Assembly: GCA_964489125.1 (NCBI GenBank) | Contig: CAZAXY010000070.1 | Coordinates: 1-20,625 of the forward strand | Reading direction: 5' to 3' | Source: GYS-P2D sp964489125 | GTDB lineage: Bacteria; Bacteroidota; Bacteroidia; Chitinophagales; Saprospiraceae | DNA: 20,625 nucleotides | In this document: in pieces, positions 1 through 6,772 of the stretch | Numbering within the stretch: the first letter of the stretch is position 1 | Layout: each line of letters opens with the position of its first letter | Notes under the pieces: generated by a model | What the model saw: only the letters and a program-made list of their open reading frames with translations | Told to the model about the DNA's origin: nothing | The model's database searches: none | Made by a program: the position numbers and the translations under genes

Positions 1-1
1 G

Positions 2-337
2 TTATCCTACGGGACAACTGGCGATGATCTACAATCTCTGTTCGAGCAGTATGGAGATGTGGATTCTGCTAAAGTTATTATGGATCGTGATACAGGACGA
101 TCAAAAGGATTCGGATTCGTTGAAATGCCTAACGAAGAAGAAGGTCAAAGCGCTATCGCTGAGCTTAACGACTCAGAGCTAGACGGACGTACTATTGTGG
201 TTAAAAAAGCTAATCCTCCAGGAGGCGGCGGCGGACGCGGCGGCTTCAATCGAGGCGGCGGCGGTGGCCGTGGTGGCTACGGCGGTGGTGGAAACCGTGG
301 TGGCGGCGGTGGCGGCTACGACAGAAGACGTTACTAA
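2..337 (+). CDS. RRM-domain RNA-binding protein with Gly/Arg-rich tail (5' partial)
   Basis: The reading frame is open from the window edge, so the gene starts upstream; a GTG at 59 lies inside the domain and is not the start. About 111 residues are visible. The first ~70 are the later part of an RNA recognition motif: a helix-1-like segment (LQSLFEQYGDV), then the RNP1 motif KGFGFVEM, then the last strand (GRTIVVKKANPP). The missing N-terminus should carry RNP2. The last ~35 residues are almost only Gly, Arg, Asn, Tyr and Phe in RGG-like repeats, ending DRRRY. Known family: small single-RRM proteins of bacteria, often with Gly-rich tails and often cold-induced, which bind single-stranded RNA. 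A role as RNA chaperone is inference. The tail is encoded by GGC/GGT-rich DNA, far more GC-rich than its surroundings. A strong terminator follows directly. Confidence 0.93.
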   Translation, partial: LSYGTTGDDLQSLFEQYGDVDSAKVIMDRDTGRSKGFGFVEMPNEEEGQSAIAELNDSELDGRTIVVKKANPPGGGGGRGGFNRGGGGGRGGYGGGGNRGGGGGGYDRRRY

Positions 338-343
338 AAGAAT

Positions 344-371
344 AAAAGGAGATCAGCATTGATCTCCTTTT
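344..371 (+). terminator. Rho-independent terminator of the RRM gene
   Basis: A perfect 12-bp inverted repeat (344-355 with 360-371) closes a 4-nt loop. The descending arm ends in a run of T and the ascending arm starts with a run of A, so it could act in both directions. It begins 6 nt after the stop codon of the RRM gene and isolates it from the epimerase gene downstream. Confidence 0.9.
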
Positions 372-437
372 CTATTTAGCTTATACCTAACACTAGTATT
401 ATTTAATTTCCTACCTAGGAACTCACACATTCTGGTA

Positions 438-1505
438 ATGAAGATTAAGAAGATATCATTACAGGTAGAGGACTTTGCACTCACTCGACCTTATGAGGTC
501 GCTTATGTTAAACACGATGCCGTTCAGAATTATGTCTTAATAATTGAGACAGATAAGCACATAGGTATCGGAACTGGCTGTCCATCTATACATGTTACTG
601 GTGAGGCCATAACATCTGATGTTGCAGAGCTTAATGATGAAATAATTGCGCTACTTAAAGATCACGATTATAGGACTTTCAAGCAGTTAATCTATCGAGC
701 ATCAATACAGTTTGCTGCTCGACCAGCTTTACTTGCTGCTATTGATATGGCCTTACATGACTTGTTCTGTCGTCATATCGGTATACATATCTCTAAATTT
801 TTAGGAGTAAGTATCAAACCTTTAGCAACTTCTATTACAATAGGGATTAAATCCCTAGAGGAAACTATAGCTGAAGGCATAGAATATGTAGAACGAGGCT
901 TTAAGGCTATCAAACTTAAGATCGGTAATGATTACCATTCTGACCTCGAACGATACAAGAAACTTAGAGAGAGTACTCCTAGTGAAGTTGCTATCCGTGT
1001 TGATGCTAATCAAGGTTTTGCAACACAACAACTGAAATCATTCATTCTTGCTACCGAAAATGATCCAGTCGAATTTTTTGAACAACCATTTCTCAAAGGG
1101 GACTACGAGCTTCTACGATATTTGGATGCCAATGTGCGATCCATATGTTGTGGTGATGAGGATTGTCAGAAAATGTCAGATGCTATGAAACTGTCTATTC
1201 ATCCACTGCCATACGGGATTTTTAATATAAAATTGATGAAGTGTGGCGGAATTACTGAAGCTATTAGAGTGGCAGATGTAGCCAGGTTAAATAAAGTCGC
1301 TTTGATGTGGGGTTGTATGGATGAAAGCTGTGTAAGTATCTCCGCAGCTCTTAATGCGGCTTATTCATGTTTTCATACTAAGTATATTGACCTCGATGGC
1401 AGTTTTGATCTATCTAGGGATATTGCTACTGGTGGTTTTTACGTGAAGGATGGTATTTTGTACCCAGATTTAACCAGTAATGGTTTAAGCGTAGAACTAA
1501 TATAG
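438..1505 (+). CDS. Dipeptide epimerase (enolase superfamily; L-Ala-D/L-Glu epimerase / DgcA-like)
   Basis: A 355-residue enolase-superfamily enzyme of the muconate-lactonizing subgroup, expected in the cytosol. Visible motifs: the first KxK pair K159/K161 (AIKLKIG); Mg ligands D189 (RVDANQG), E215 (EFFEQP) and D240 with E241 (CGDEDC); the second lysine motif NIKLMKCGG with K268 as candidate opposite-face base; and a C-terminal DxD (D318/D320, IDLDG), which in L-Ala-D/L-Glu epimerases holds the substrate ammonium group. The N-terminal capping domain has the family's GxGxxxPSxHxTGE pattern. Length is normal. Known family reactions are epimerisation of L-Ala-D-Glu from murein peptides and, for DgcA, racemisation of N-acetyl-D-glutamate. 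The DUF1611 neighbour 10 nt downstream favours a D-glutamate/murein role; exact substrate is inference. Start ATG follows an A/T-rich leader. Confidence 0.92.
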   Translation: MKIKKISLQVEDFALTRPYEVAYVKHDAVQNYVLIIETDKHIGIGTGCPSIHVTGEAITSDVAELNDEIIALLKDHDYRTFKQLIYRASIQFAARPALLAAIDMALHDLFCRHIGIHISKFLGVSIKPLATSITIGIKSLEETIAEGIEYVERGFKAIKLKIGNDYHSDLERYKKLRESTPSEVAIRVDANQGFATQQLKSFILATENDPVEFFEQPFLKGDYELLRYLDANVRSICCGDEDCQKMSDAMKLSIHPLPYGIFNIKLMKCGGITEAIRVADVARLNKVALMWGCMDESCVSISAALNAAYSCFHTKYIDLDGSFDLSRDIATGGFYVKDGILYPDLTSNGLSVELI

Positions 1506-1515
1506 TAACATAGAT

Positions 1516-2580
1516 ATGGAGAAAGCGATTGTATTGACTCATGGATATTTAGATACTGTCAATGCGAAGACCTGCCATGGCCTCCTGAGATTTACATCTC
1601 GATATGATATAGTGGGCGTAGTGGATAACAAGTTTGCGGGTCAGGATGCAGGCACTGTGATGGATGGGAATGAATTAAACATGACTATTTACCCTTCCGT
1701 TGCCGAAGCCCTTGAATCAGTTGAGGGAGTAAAAAACTTGATCATAGGTGTAGCTACTCACGGTGGATTGATGCCTGATTCATTTAAGCCTGAGCTTAAG
1801 GAAGCTATATCAAGTGGTTGCAATGTGATCAATGGCCTACATGATTATATTAATGATGTGCCAGCTCTGTCAGCTTTGGCAGAGAAGCATGGAGTACAAC
1901 TTGTAGATATTCGTAAACCTAAGTCAATTGTTGATCTTCAATTCTGGCAAGGGGATATATATAAGGTCGATTGCCCTATTATCGCTGTTCTCGGTGTTGA
2001 TTGTGCACTTGGCAAAAGGACTACTACAGGGATGCTCCATGCCATGTGCAACGAGCGCCAGCTTAAGACGGAAATGATCTATACGGGTCAAACCGGATGG
2101 CTACAAGGGTATAAGCATGGATTTATTTTCGATTCAACGCTGAACGATTTTACCTCTGGTGAAATAGAAAAGTCAATAGTTAACTGTTTCGTTCAAGAAA
2201 AGCCAGAGCTCATATTGATAGAAGGACAGTCTTCTCTGAGGAACCCATCGGGACCTGGAGGTAGCGAATTTCTGTTATCAGGAAATGCTAAGGGCGTTGT
2301 CCTTCAAGTCAGTCCTGAACGTATCTATTTCGAAGGATATGAAGATTTGAAGATATTACTGCCATCTGCACGCAATGAGATCAAGTTGATTAACCAGTAT
2401 GGAGCCGAAGTCATTGCTATTACGGTTACTCATGGTAGTAACCTTAAGCGTGCAGAGCTTAGGAATATAATGATCGTTATGGAGCGTGAATTAGAAATGC
2501 CCGTTGTTGCACCGCTAATCGATGGAGTAGAGGAGCTCTACCGTCCTGTCAAGGAATATATGGAGCGTTTTAAAGGATAG
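1516..2580 (+). CDS. DUF1611 domain-containing protein (DgcN-like D-glutamate N-acetyltransferase candidate)
   Basis: 354 residues, soluble, with no signal peptide. The N-terminal ~130 residues look like a Rossmann-type domain (GVVDNKFAGQDAG; NLIIGVATHGG; NVINGLHDY). The C-terminal domain holds a P-loop-like GVDCALGKRTTT at about 160-171, GQTGWLQG at 191-198 and a LIEGQSS strand-turn at 234-240, the layout of DUF1611. One member of this family, DgcN of marine bacteria, acetylates D-glutamate with acetyl-CoA, and its partner DgcA (an enolase-superfamily racemase) converts N-acetyl-D-Glu to the L form. The same pairing is seen here, with only 10 nt between the genes, so co-transcription is very likely. 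No dedicated N-acetylglutamate deacylase or DgcR-type regulator is visible nearby. Assignment to DUF1611 is firm; the catalytic activity is inferred from family and context. Confidence 0.88.
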   Translation: MEKAIVLTHGYLDTVNAKTCHGLLRFTSRYDIVGVVDNKFAGQDAGTVMDGNELNMTIYPSVAEALESVEGVKNLIIGVATHGGLMPDSFKPELKEAISSGCNVINGLHDYINDVPALSALAEKHGVQLVDIRKPKSIVDLQFWQGDIYKVDCPIIAVLGVDCALGKRTTTGMLHAMCNERQLKTEMIYTGQTGWLQGYKHGFIFDSTLNDFTSGEIEKSIVNCFVQEKPELILIEGQSSLRNPSGPGGSEFLLSGNAKGVVLQVSPERIYFEGYEDLKILLPSARNEIKLINQYGAEVIAITVTHGSNLKRAELRNIMIVMERELEMPVVAPLIDGVEELYRPVKEYMERFKG

Positions 2581-2617
2581 TACTCTACACTATCTGAGAA
2601 TGGATCTATATCCTCTC

Positions 2618-3118
2618 TTACTCAACCGACGCCTGAAATCCCGATTTCTTACTGAGATCTACTTGAATATGATCGTTTAGGGTTGTTGCTAATGACAAAC
2701 CAATGTAATTCACCATTACTGGATAAGCTTTATGAGTGCGATCTACCAGTACTGCAGTCTGTAGCTTCTTGACCAGCGTATTGATGAATGGCAAGCAAGC
2801 ATAGAATAAGGTTCTGCCAGTATTAGCGACATCATCAATTACAATGGCTACCTTGTCTTTGATGGCATCATCGGATAGATTTATACTCACCCCATCTTTA
2901 GTAGGTTGTGCAGGATTGAGGTTGATTTGTGCTAAGGTGAATTTTACATCTGTCACCTTTGCTTTGTTCAACTCTTTTTTCAAGAGTTTAGCACAGGCAT
3001 AACCGTTGTTGTTTACACCAGCTAATATGATCTCCGTTTCTGAACTATTTTGTTCAATAATTTCAAAAGCAAGTCTCGTCAGCTTTTGTTTGATTTGTTT
3101 ATCATTGAGTATAATCAT
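2618..3118 (-). CDS. Phosphoribosyltransferase, PyrR-like
   Basis: A type I phosphoribosyltransferase of 166 residues using the ATG at 3118 (MIILNDKQIKQKLTRLAFEI), which matches how PyrR proteins begin. The PRPP-binding loop is AIVIDDVANTGRT and a PyrR-like VDRTHKAYPVMVNYIGLSLAT segment follows. Known PyrR proteins are uracil phosphoribosyltransferases that, in some bacteria, also bind pyr mRNA; whether this one regulates RNA cannot be told, since no pyr genes are near. The frame stays open upstream to a GTG at 3178 (20 extra residues, unlike the family), but that codon lies only 2 nt below a promoter -7 element, so it would be at or upstream of the transcript start. An in-frame ATG at 3157 is a less likely alternative. 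Converges with the DUF1611 gene, 37 nt away, without a clear terminator. Confidence 0.85.
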   Translation of the reverse strand: MIILNDKQIKQKLTRLAFEIIEQNSSETEIILAGVNNNGYACAKLLKKELNKAKVTDVKFTLAQINLNPAQPTKDGVSINLSDDAIKDKVAIVIDDVANTGRTLFYACLPFINTLVKKLQTAVLVDRTHKAYPVMVNYIGLSLATTLNDHIQVDLSKKSGFQASVE

Positions 3119-3180
3119 ATGATTATTTTGTCTATTATGAGTCGCAGTACATTGCATTACAACGAACCATATGTACACAG

Positions 3181-3209
3181 CAAAGTTATCATTTAAGAAT
3201 TTTAAACAA
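3181..3209 (-). promoter_or_regulatory. Bacteroidota-type promoter of the phosphoribosyltransferase gene
   Basis: On the minus strand, TAACTTTG (3188-3181) matches the TAnnTTTG -7 consensus exactly, with a TTG -33 element at 3209-3207 and an 18-nt spacer. Transcription should start near 3174, giving a leader of about 55 nt before the ATG at 3118. The -33 element lies only 11 bp from the start codon of the divergent Fe-S gene, so the two promoter regions must overlap or interleave. Confidence 0.6.
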
Positions 3210-3220
3210 TCGCCATAGTA

Positions 3221-4588
3221 ATGAGCATTTCTCAGATCCTATTTATACTCCTTAGTGCGGTAGTGTTCTTCGTTGCCTTTAGGCAATTCAGTAAGGTATA
3301 TCGCAACATAAGATTGGGTAAAGACGAAGATATCCGTGGTGACAGCGGTTGGCGGTTGAAAAATGTTTTACTCGTAGCGTTTGGACAAAAGAAAATGTTT
3401 AAACGATTCATTCCAGCAATCCTGCACCTCTTCATCTATGTTGCTTTCTTGATGACTCAAATTGAGCTAATAGAGATTTTCATTGATGGTTTTGGGGGCG
3501 TGCACCGATTTTTTGCGGATAAGATTGGTGTACTCTATACTGTAATAATAGGGTTTATCGAAATACTCTCGTTATTAGCTTTTGTCTCTACGATTATCTT
3601 TTTGTGGCGACGTAACATCTTAAAGGTACCTCGATTTATAAAGCCCGAGATGAATGGGTGGCCAAAGCTTGATGGCAATTTGATCCTCTATGGTGAAATT
3701 TTACTGTTGATCGGCATATTCAGTATGAACGGTGCAGATGTACTCTTACAAAAGATGGATCCTGCACATTTCCCTGATACAGGGACTTTGCCTGTGAGTA
3801 GTTGGCTCGGTCCAGCTCTATTCGGTGGATTATCAGAAGGAGCGCTTCACGTTGTTGAACGCTTTGGATGGTGGTTGCATATAATGGTTGTGTTTGGTTT
3901 TATCATATACCTTCCATATTCTAAGCACCTCCATATTTTTTTGGCGTTCCCTAATGTATATTTCTCCAAGAATCAATCTCGAGGAGAGATGAATAACATG
4001 CCCGCTATTATGAATGAGGTTAAGTCCATGATGGGCCTTATTGAAGAGTCTGATGCAGGTGAAATGAGTGAGGATATTCCAGAGTTTGGCTCTAAGGACA
4101 TTATGGACCTAAGTTGGAAGAACATATTAGAGTCCTATACCTGTACTGAGTGCGGGCGTTGTACTTCTGTCTGTCCAGCTAACCTGACTGGTAAGAAGTT
4201 ATCTCCTCGTAAGATTATGATGGATATCAGAGATCGTGCTGAAGAAGTCGGTAAGAAAATTGAATCGGGCAATAACGAGTATATCAATGCGGAGAAAGGA
4301 GGTGAGGTCTTAACCAAGGCTAATTTTGATGATGGTTTATCGCTGTTTGACAAGATTACTCAAGAAGAATTATTTGCTTGCACATCCTGCAATGCCTGCG
4401 TTGAAGCATGTCCTGTGATGATTAATCCACTGGAGCCGATTCTGGAGATGAGAAGATATGAAATATTGACTAATTCAGCGGGGCCTACAGATTGGCTGCC
4501 GATGTTCAATAGTATGGAGAGTGGAGGAGCTGTTTGGCAGCTACCTGATGCTCGTGATGCTTGGACTGCAGATATTGAGGAATCATAG
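3221..4588 (+). CDS. Membrane-anchored (Fe-S)-binding protein, NarI-like N-terminus and 2x[4Fe-4S]
   Basis: 455 residues. About five hydrophobic spans (near 5-21, 64-86, 105-128, 154-172, 216-232) form a NarI/HdrE-like membrane part with His residues H69, H95, H210, H220, H236 and H238, some possibly heme b ligands; the LPYSKHLHIF stretch is typical of this fold. The cytosolic C-terminal part carries two ferredoxin clusters: C308/C311/C314/C318 (CTECGRCTSVCP) and C387/C390/C393/C397 (CTSCNACVEACP). The next gene supplies CCG domains; together they resemble a split version of one-piece membrane Fe-S oxidoreductases such as ETF:menaquinone oxidoreductase or LutA/GlpC-like enzymes. Likely role: moving electrons between a soluble donor and the quinone pool (inference). 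First gene of a three-gene operon; 24 nt to the next. Confidence 0.88.
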   Translation: MSISQILFILLSAVVFFVAFRQFSKVYRNIRLGKDEDIRGDSGWRLKNVLLVAFGQKKMFKRFIPAILHLFIYVAFLMTQIELIEIFIDGFGGVHRFFADKIGVLYTVIIGFIEILSLLAFVSTIIFLWRRNILKVPRFIKPEMNGWPKLDGNLILYGEILLLIGIFSMNGADVLLQKMDPAHFPDTGTLPVSSWLGPALFGGLSEGALHVVERFGWWLHIMVVFGFIIYLPYSKHLHIFLAFPNVYFSKNQSRGEMNNMPAIMNEVKSMMGLIEESDAGEMSEDIPEFGSKDIMDLSWKNILESYTCTECGRCTSVCPANLTGKKLSPRKIMMDIRDRAEEVGKKIESGNNEYINAEKGGEVLTKANFDDGLSLFDKITQEELFACTSCNACVEACPVMINPLEPILEMRRYEILTNSAGPTDWLPMFNSMESGGAVWQLPDARDAWTADIEES

Positions 4589-4612
4589 GCCAATAAATTA
4601 AAAGAAGAATCC

Positions 4613-5392
4613 ATGAAAGTAAGAACGATAGCCGAATATGTTGCTTCTGGCGAGAATCCCGAGATCTTATTTTGGGTAGGTTGTGCTGGAAGTTTTGATG
4701 CTCGAGCCAAGAAGGTATCAGTGGCATTTGCTAAGATTCTCTCTTCGGTGGGTCTTAGCTTTGCAATACTCGGTAATGAAGAGAGCTGCACTGGAGATCC
4801 GGCCCGACGTGCTGGTAATGAGTTTATCTTTCAGATGACAGCCATACAAAACATCGAAACACTCAATAGCTACAAAGTACAAAAGATCGTGACTGCCTGT
4901 CCGCACTGTTTTAATACGTTAAAAAATGAATATCCTAAGTTGGGTGGAAACTATGAAGTATTGCATCATACACAACTCATCCAAAGTCTGATCAATGAGG
5001 GTAAGTTAAAGATCGAAGGTGGTGCGTTCTCAGGTAAGAGAGTTACTTACCATGATAGTTGCTATCTCGGACGTGTCAATGGGGAGTATGAGGCACCACG
5101 TGCTATCCTTTACGAGCTCGATGCCAACTTCATTGAGATGGATCGCAAACGTCAGAATGGCCTATGCTGTGGTGCAGGTGGAGCTCAGATGTTTAAGGAA
5201 GATGAGCCAGGTGATAAGCGCATCAATACAGAGCGTGCTGAAGAAGCACTTTCTAAAAATCCCGATATAATCGCGGCTAACTGCCCATTCTGTATTACGA
5301 TGCTCATGGACGGTATTAAAGCTAAAGAGAAACAAGAAGAGGTGATGGTATATGACATTTCAGAATTGATCGTGCAATCCAATGGTCTCTAA
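4613..5392 (+). CDS. (Fe-S)-binding / CCG-domain heterodisulfide reductase-like protein
   Basis: 259 residues, soluble, with two cysteine-rich (CCG, DUF224) domains. First domain: C24 (WVGCAGSFD), C59 (EESCTGDPARRAGNE) and C96/C99 (CPHCFN); its central CCG is reduced to a single Cys, which seems usual for this subfamily. Second domain: C150 (YHDSCYLGR), C185/C186 (GLCCGAGGAQMF) and C224/C227 (NCPFC), a complete set. In HdrB and relatives such sets bind noncubane 4Fe-4S clusters at the active site. It probably docks on the membrane Fe-S protein encoded just upstream to form one enzyme. The natural electron donor or acceptor is not shown. Its end overlaps the next gene by 11 nt, implying coupled translation. 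Confidence 0.9.
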   Translation: MKVRTIAEYVASGENPEILFWVGCAGSFDARAKKVSVAFAKILSSVGLSFAILGNEESCTGDPARRAGNEFIFQMTAIQNIETLNSYKVQKIVTACPHCFNTLKNEYPKLGGNYEVLHHTQLIQSLINEGKLKIEGGAFSGKRVTYHDSCYLGRVNGEYEAPRAILYELDANFIEMDRKRQNGLCCGAGGAQMFKEDEPGDKRINTERAEEALSKNPDIIAANCPFCITMLMDGIKAKEKQEEVMVYDISELIVQSNGL

Positions 5393-5897
5393 TTATACTA
5401 TAGATCAAATCCCAGTTGAACTGGAGATGATGTCTGACTCTTCTCGAGTTTGGATTTTTCAGTCAGAGACTAAGTTGAGTGAAAAAGATGTCTTTATAGC
5501 TTCAGAGCAGATCCGAAGCTTTTTAGAACAATGGACAGCCCATAATAGACAGCTCAATGCGCATGGTGCGGTATTCTACAATCGCTTCATAGTGATCGTC
5601 TTAGATGAAGAGCAATCTAATAATGCTTCCGGATGCTCAATAGATAGTCTGACACGATATATTCAAAATGTCGGAGATCAACTCGATACTAACGTCATGG
5701 ATCGGCAGCACTTCTATTTCCTTAAAGGAACCGAAGTGGAAGGTGTTAATATGAACGAATTACCACAACACTATAAGATGGGGAAGGTCACTGAAGAGTC
5801 ATTGGTCTTCAATAATCTCATCAAAACAAAAGGAGAGCTGTTCTCCAAATGGTTGGTGCCTATCAAGAGTAGCTGGCAGTGGAGATTTGTGGAGTGA
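5382..5897 (+). CDS. Conserved Bacteroidota hypothetical protein, often labelled 'ABC transporter ATPase'
   Basis: 171 residues, soluble, with no signal peptide or membrane segment. Recognisable stretches are VWIFQSETKLSE near the start, FLEQWTAHNRQLNAHG, a central FIVIVLDEEQ followed by ASGCSIDSLTRYIQ, and a C-terminal KWLVPIKSSWQWRF. From memory, similar proteins sit beside this Fe-S gene pair in many Bacteroidota and are sometimes annotated as ABC transporter ATPases; no Walker A, Walker B or ABC signature is present here, so that label is not supported. The start ATG lies inside the end of the CCG gene (11-nt overlap), so translation is probably coupled and a role in assembly or function of the Fe-S module is plausible, though only by context. 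Function unknown. Confidence 0.8.
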   Translation: MVSNYTIDQIPVELEMMSDSSRVWIFQSETKLSEKDVFIASEQIRSFLEQWTAHNRQLNAHGAVFYNRFIVIVLDEEQSNNASGCSIDSLTRYIQNVGDQLDTNVMDRQHFYFLKGTEVEGVNMNELPQHYKMGKVTEESLVFNNLIKTKGELFSKWLVPIKSSWQWRFVE

Positions 5898-6007
5898 TCT
5901 CGTAGAGCCGATTCTTTCTATCTTAACAAAGAATGCTTACTAGCAAGTCTTGTGGAATTACCGCTACTGAATTTAAGATTATTAATCTGAGATCGACAAC
6001 GATAGAA

Positions 6008-6772
6008 TTACCTATACGTAGTTTTACCGTGCGCGTTATAAATCTGCTCTATCTCATTACGCTCGATCTGCACACCCAAATCAAATAACTGCTTCGATTC
6101 TGACGTACTCAGAGAGTTAAATAGCTCATAGCTCCCAGATATGATATCCAACCCGATCTGAAAAGCACTTACTTCAGCTTGCGCATATACGGAACTCTTC
6201 TTCATCCTACTGACAAGTTGAGTGAGGAGTTCGATAATTTTAGTGACGAGCTTCTTATCCTGTATGATCTCAAATAATGACTTGGACTCATTGATAAAGC
6301 CCATGACATCAGACTTCGGTAAGGAGGCGACTAACCTCTTGAGATCTCCCTGGGAGATCGGGATTTGTACATCTAATTCCAATGCCTTTTTGATAAGTCG
6401 ATCTTCAAATTTGTTCGCTCTTCGGAAGGATCGAAGTGCTTTGAGAGCTGCATTCAATATTTTAGGTAAGTGCCTACCATACTTAAAGATGATACGACTG
6501 GAGTCTACGAGTATAGTCAATAAGCTTTTAGGATTTTTGATGTGCTGATCCAGGCTGTCAAATGCCTTGTCGAGTTCTTTACGTTTTTCAACTGGAGGAT
6601 AGATATAATCTAGGAAAAAGTCTCGGAAAAGCTCAATCCGGTCTGCTTCAAAAGATTCTGGAATATCATAATGGCTCGACAAGTAATGATATTGATATCG
6701 ATTGCTGATCAAGATGCGATATGCTTCAATCACAGCTCCATTCATTTCTTCTTGAGAATATGACATCACCAA
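6008..6772 (-). CDS. Hypothetical helical protein, downstream partner of the carboxyltransferase gene
   Basis: 254 residues; I do not recognise a family. It is predicted soluble, without signal peptide or membrane spans, and looks almost wholly alpha-helical: charged amphipathic stretches with regular Leu/Ile spacing, for example KIIELLTQLVSRMKKSS and RRANKFEDRLIKKALELD. The start overlaps the end of the carboxyltransferase gene by 7 nt on the same strand, so the two are surely co-transcribed and probably translationally coupled; an ATG two codons later (MSYSQEE) would reduce the overlap to 1 nt. Context suggests an accessory or regulatory partner of the carboxylase, but nothing in the sequence shows this. 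No clear terminator follows; the gene converges on the Fe-S operon across 110 bp. Confidence 0.75.
   Translation of the reverse strand: MVMSYSQEEMNGAVIEAYRILISNRYQYHYLSSHYDIPESFEADRIELFRDFFLDYIYPPVEKRKELDKAFDSLDQHIKNPKSLLTILVDSSRIIFKYGRHLPKILNAALKALRSFRRANKFEDRLIKKALELDVQIPISQGDLKRLVASLPKSDVMGFINESKSLFEIIQDKKLVTKIIELLTQLVSRMKKSSVYAQAEVSAFQIGLDIISGSYELFNSLSTSESKQLFDLGVQIERNEIEQIYNAHGKTTYR

Noticed and set aside
3119..3178. N-terminal extension of the phosphoribosyltransferase from GTG 3178
   Set aside because: The GTG lies 2 nt below a consensus -7 element and the extra 20 residues do not look like a PyrR N-terminus.
4135..4906. Several minus-strand ORFs of 60-143 codons opposite the Fe-S genes
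   Set aside because: They lie entirely opposite strongly supported Fe-S coding sequence, including the cysteine motifs, and encode no recognisable domain.
5911..5934. Inverted repeat ATTCTTT/AAAGAAT between the convergent genes, as a terminator
   Set aside because: Only 7 A/T-rich base pairs with a 10-nt loop and no T tract; too weak to call.
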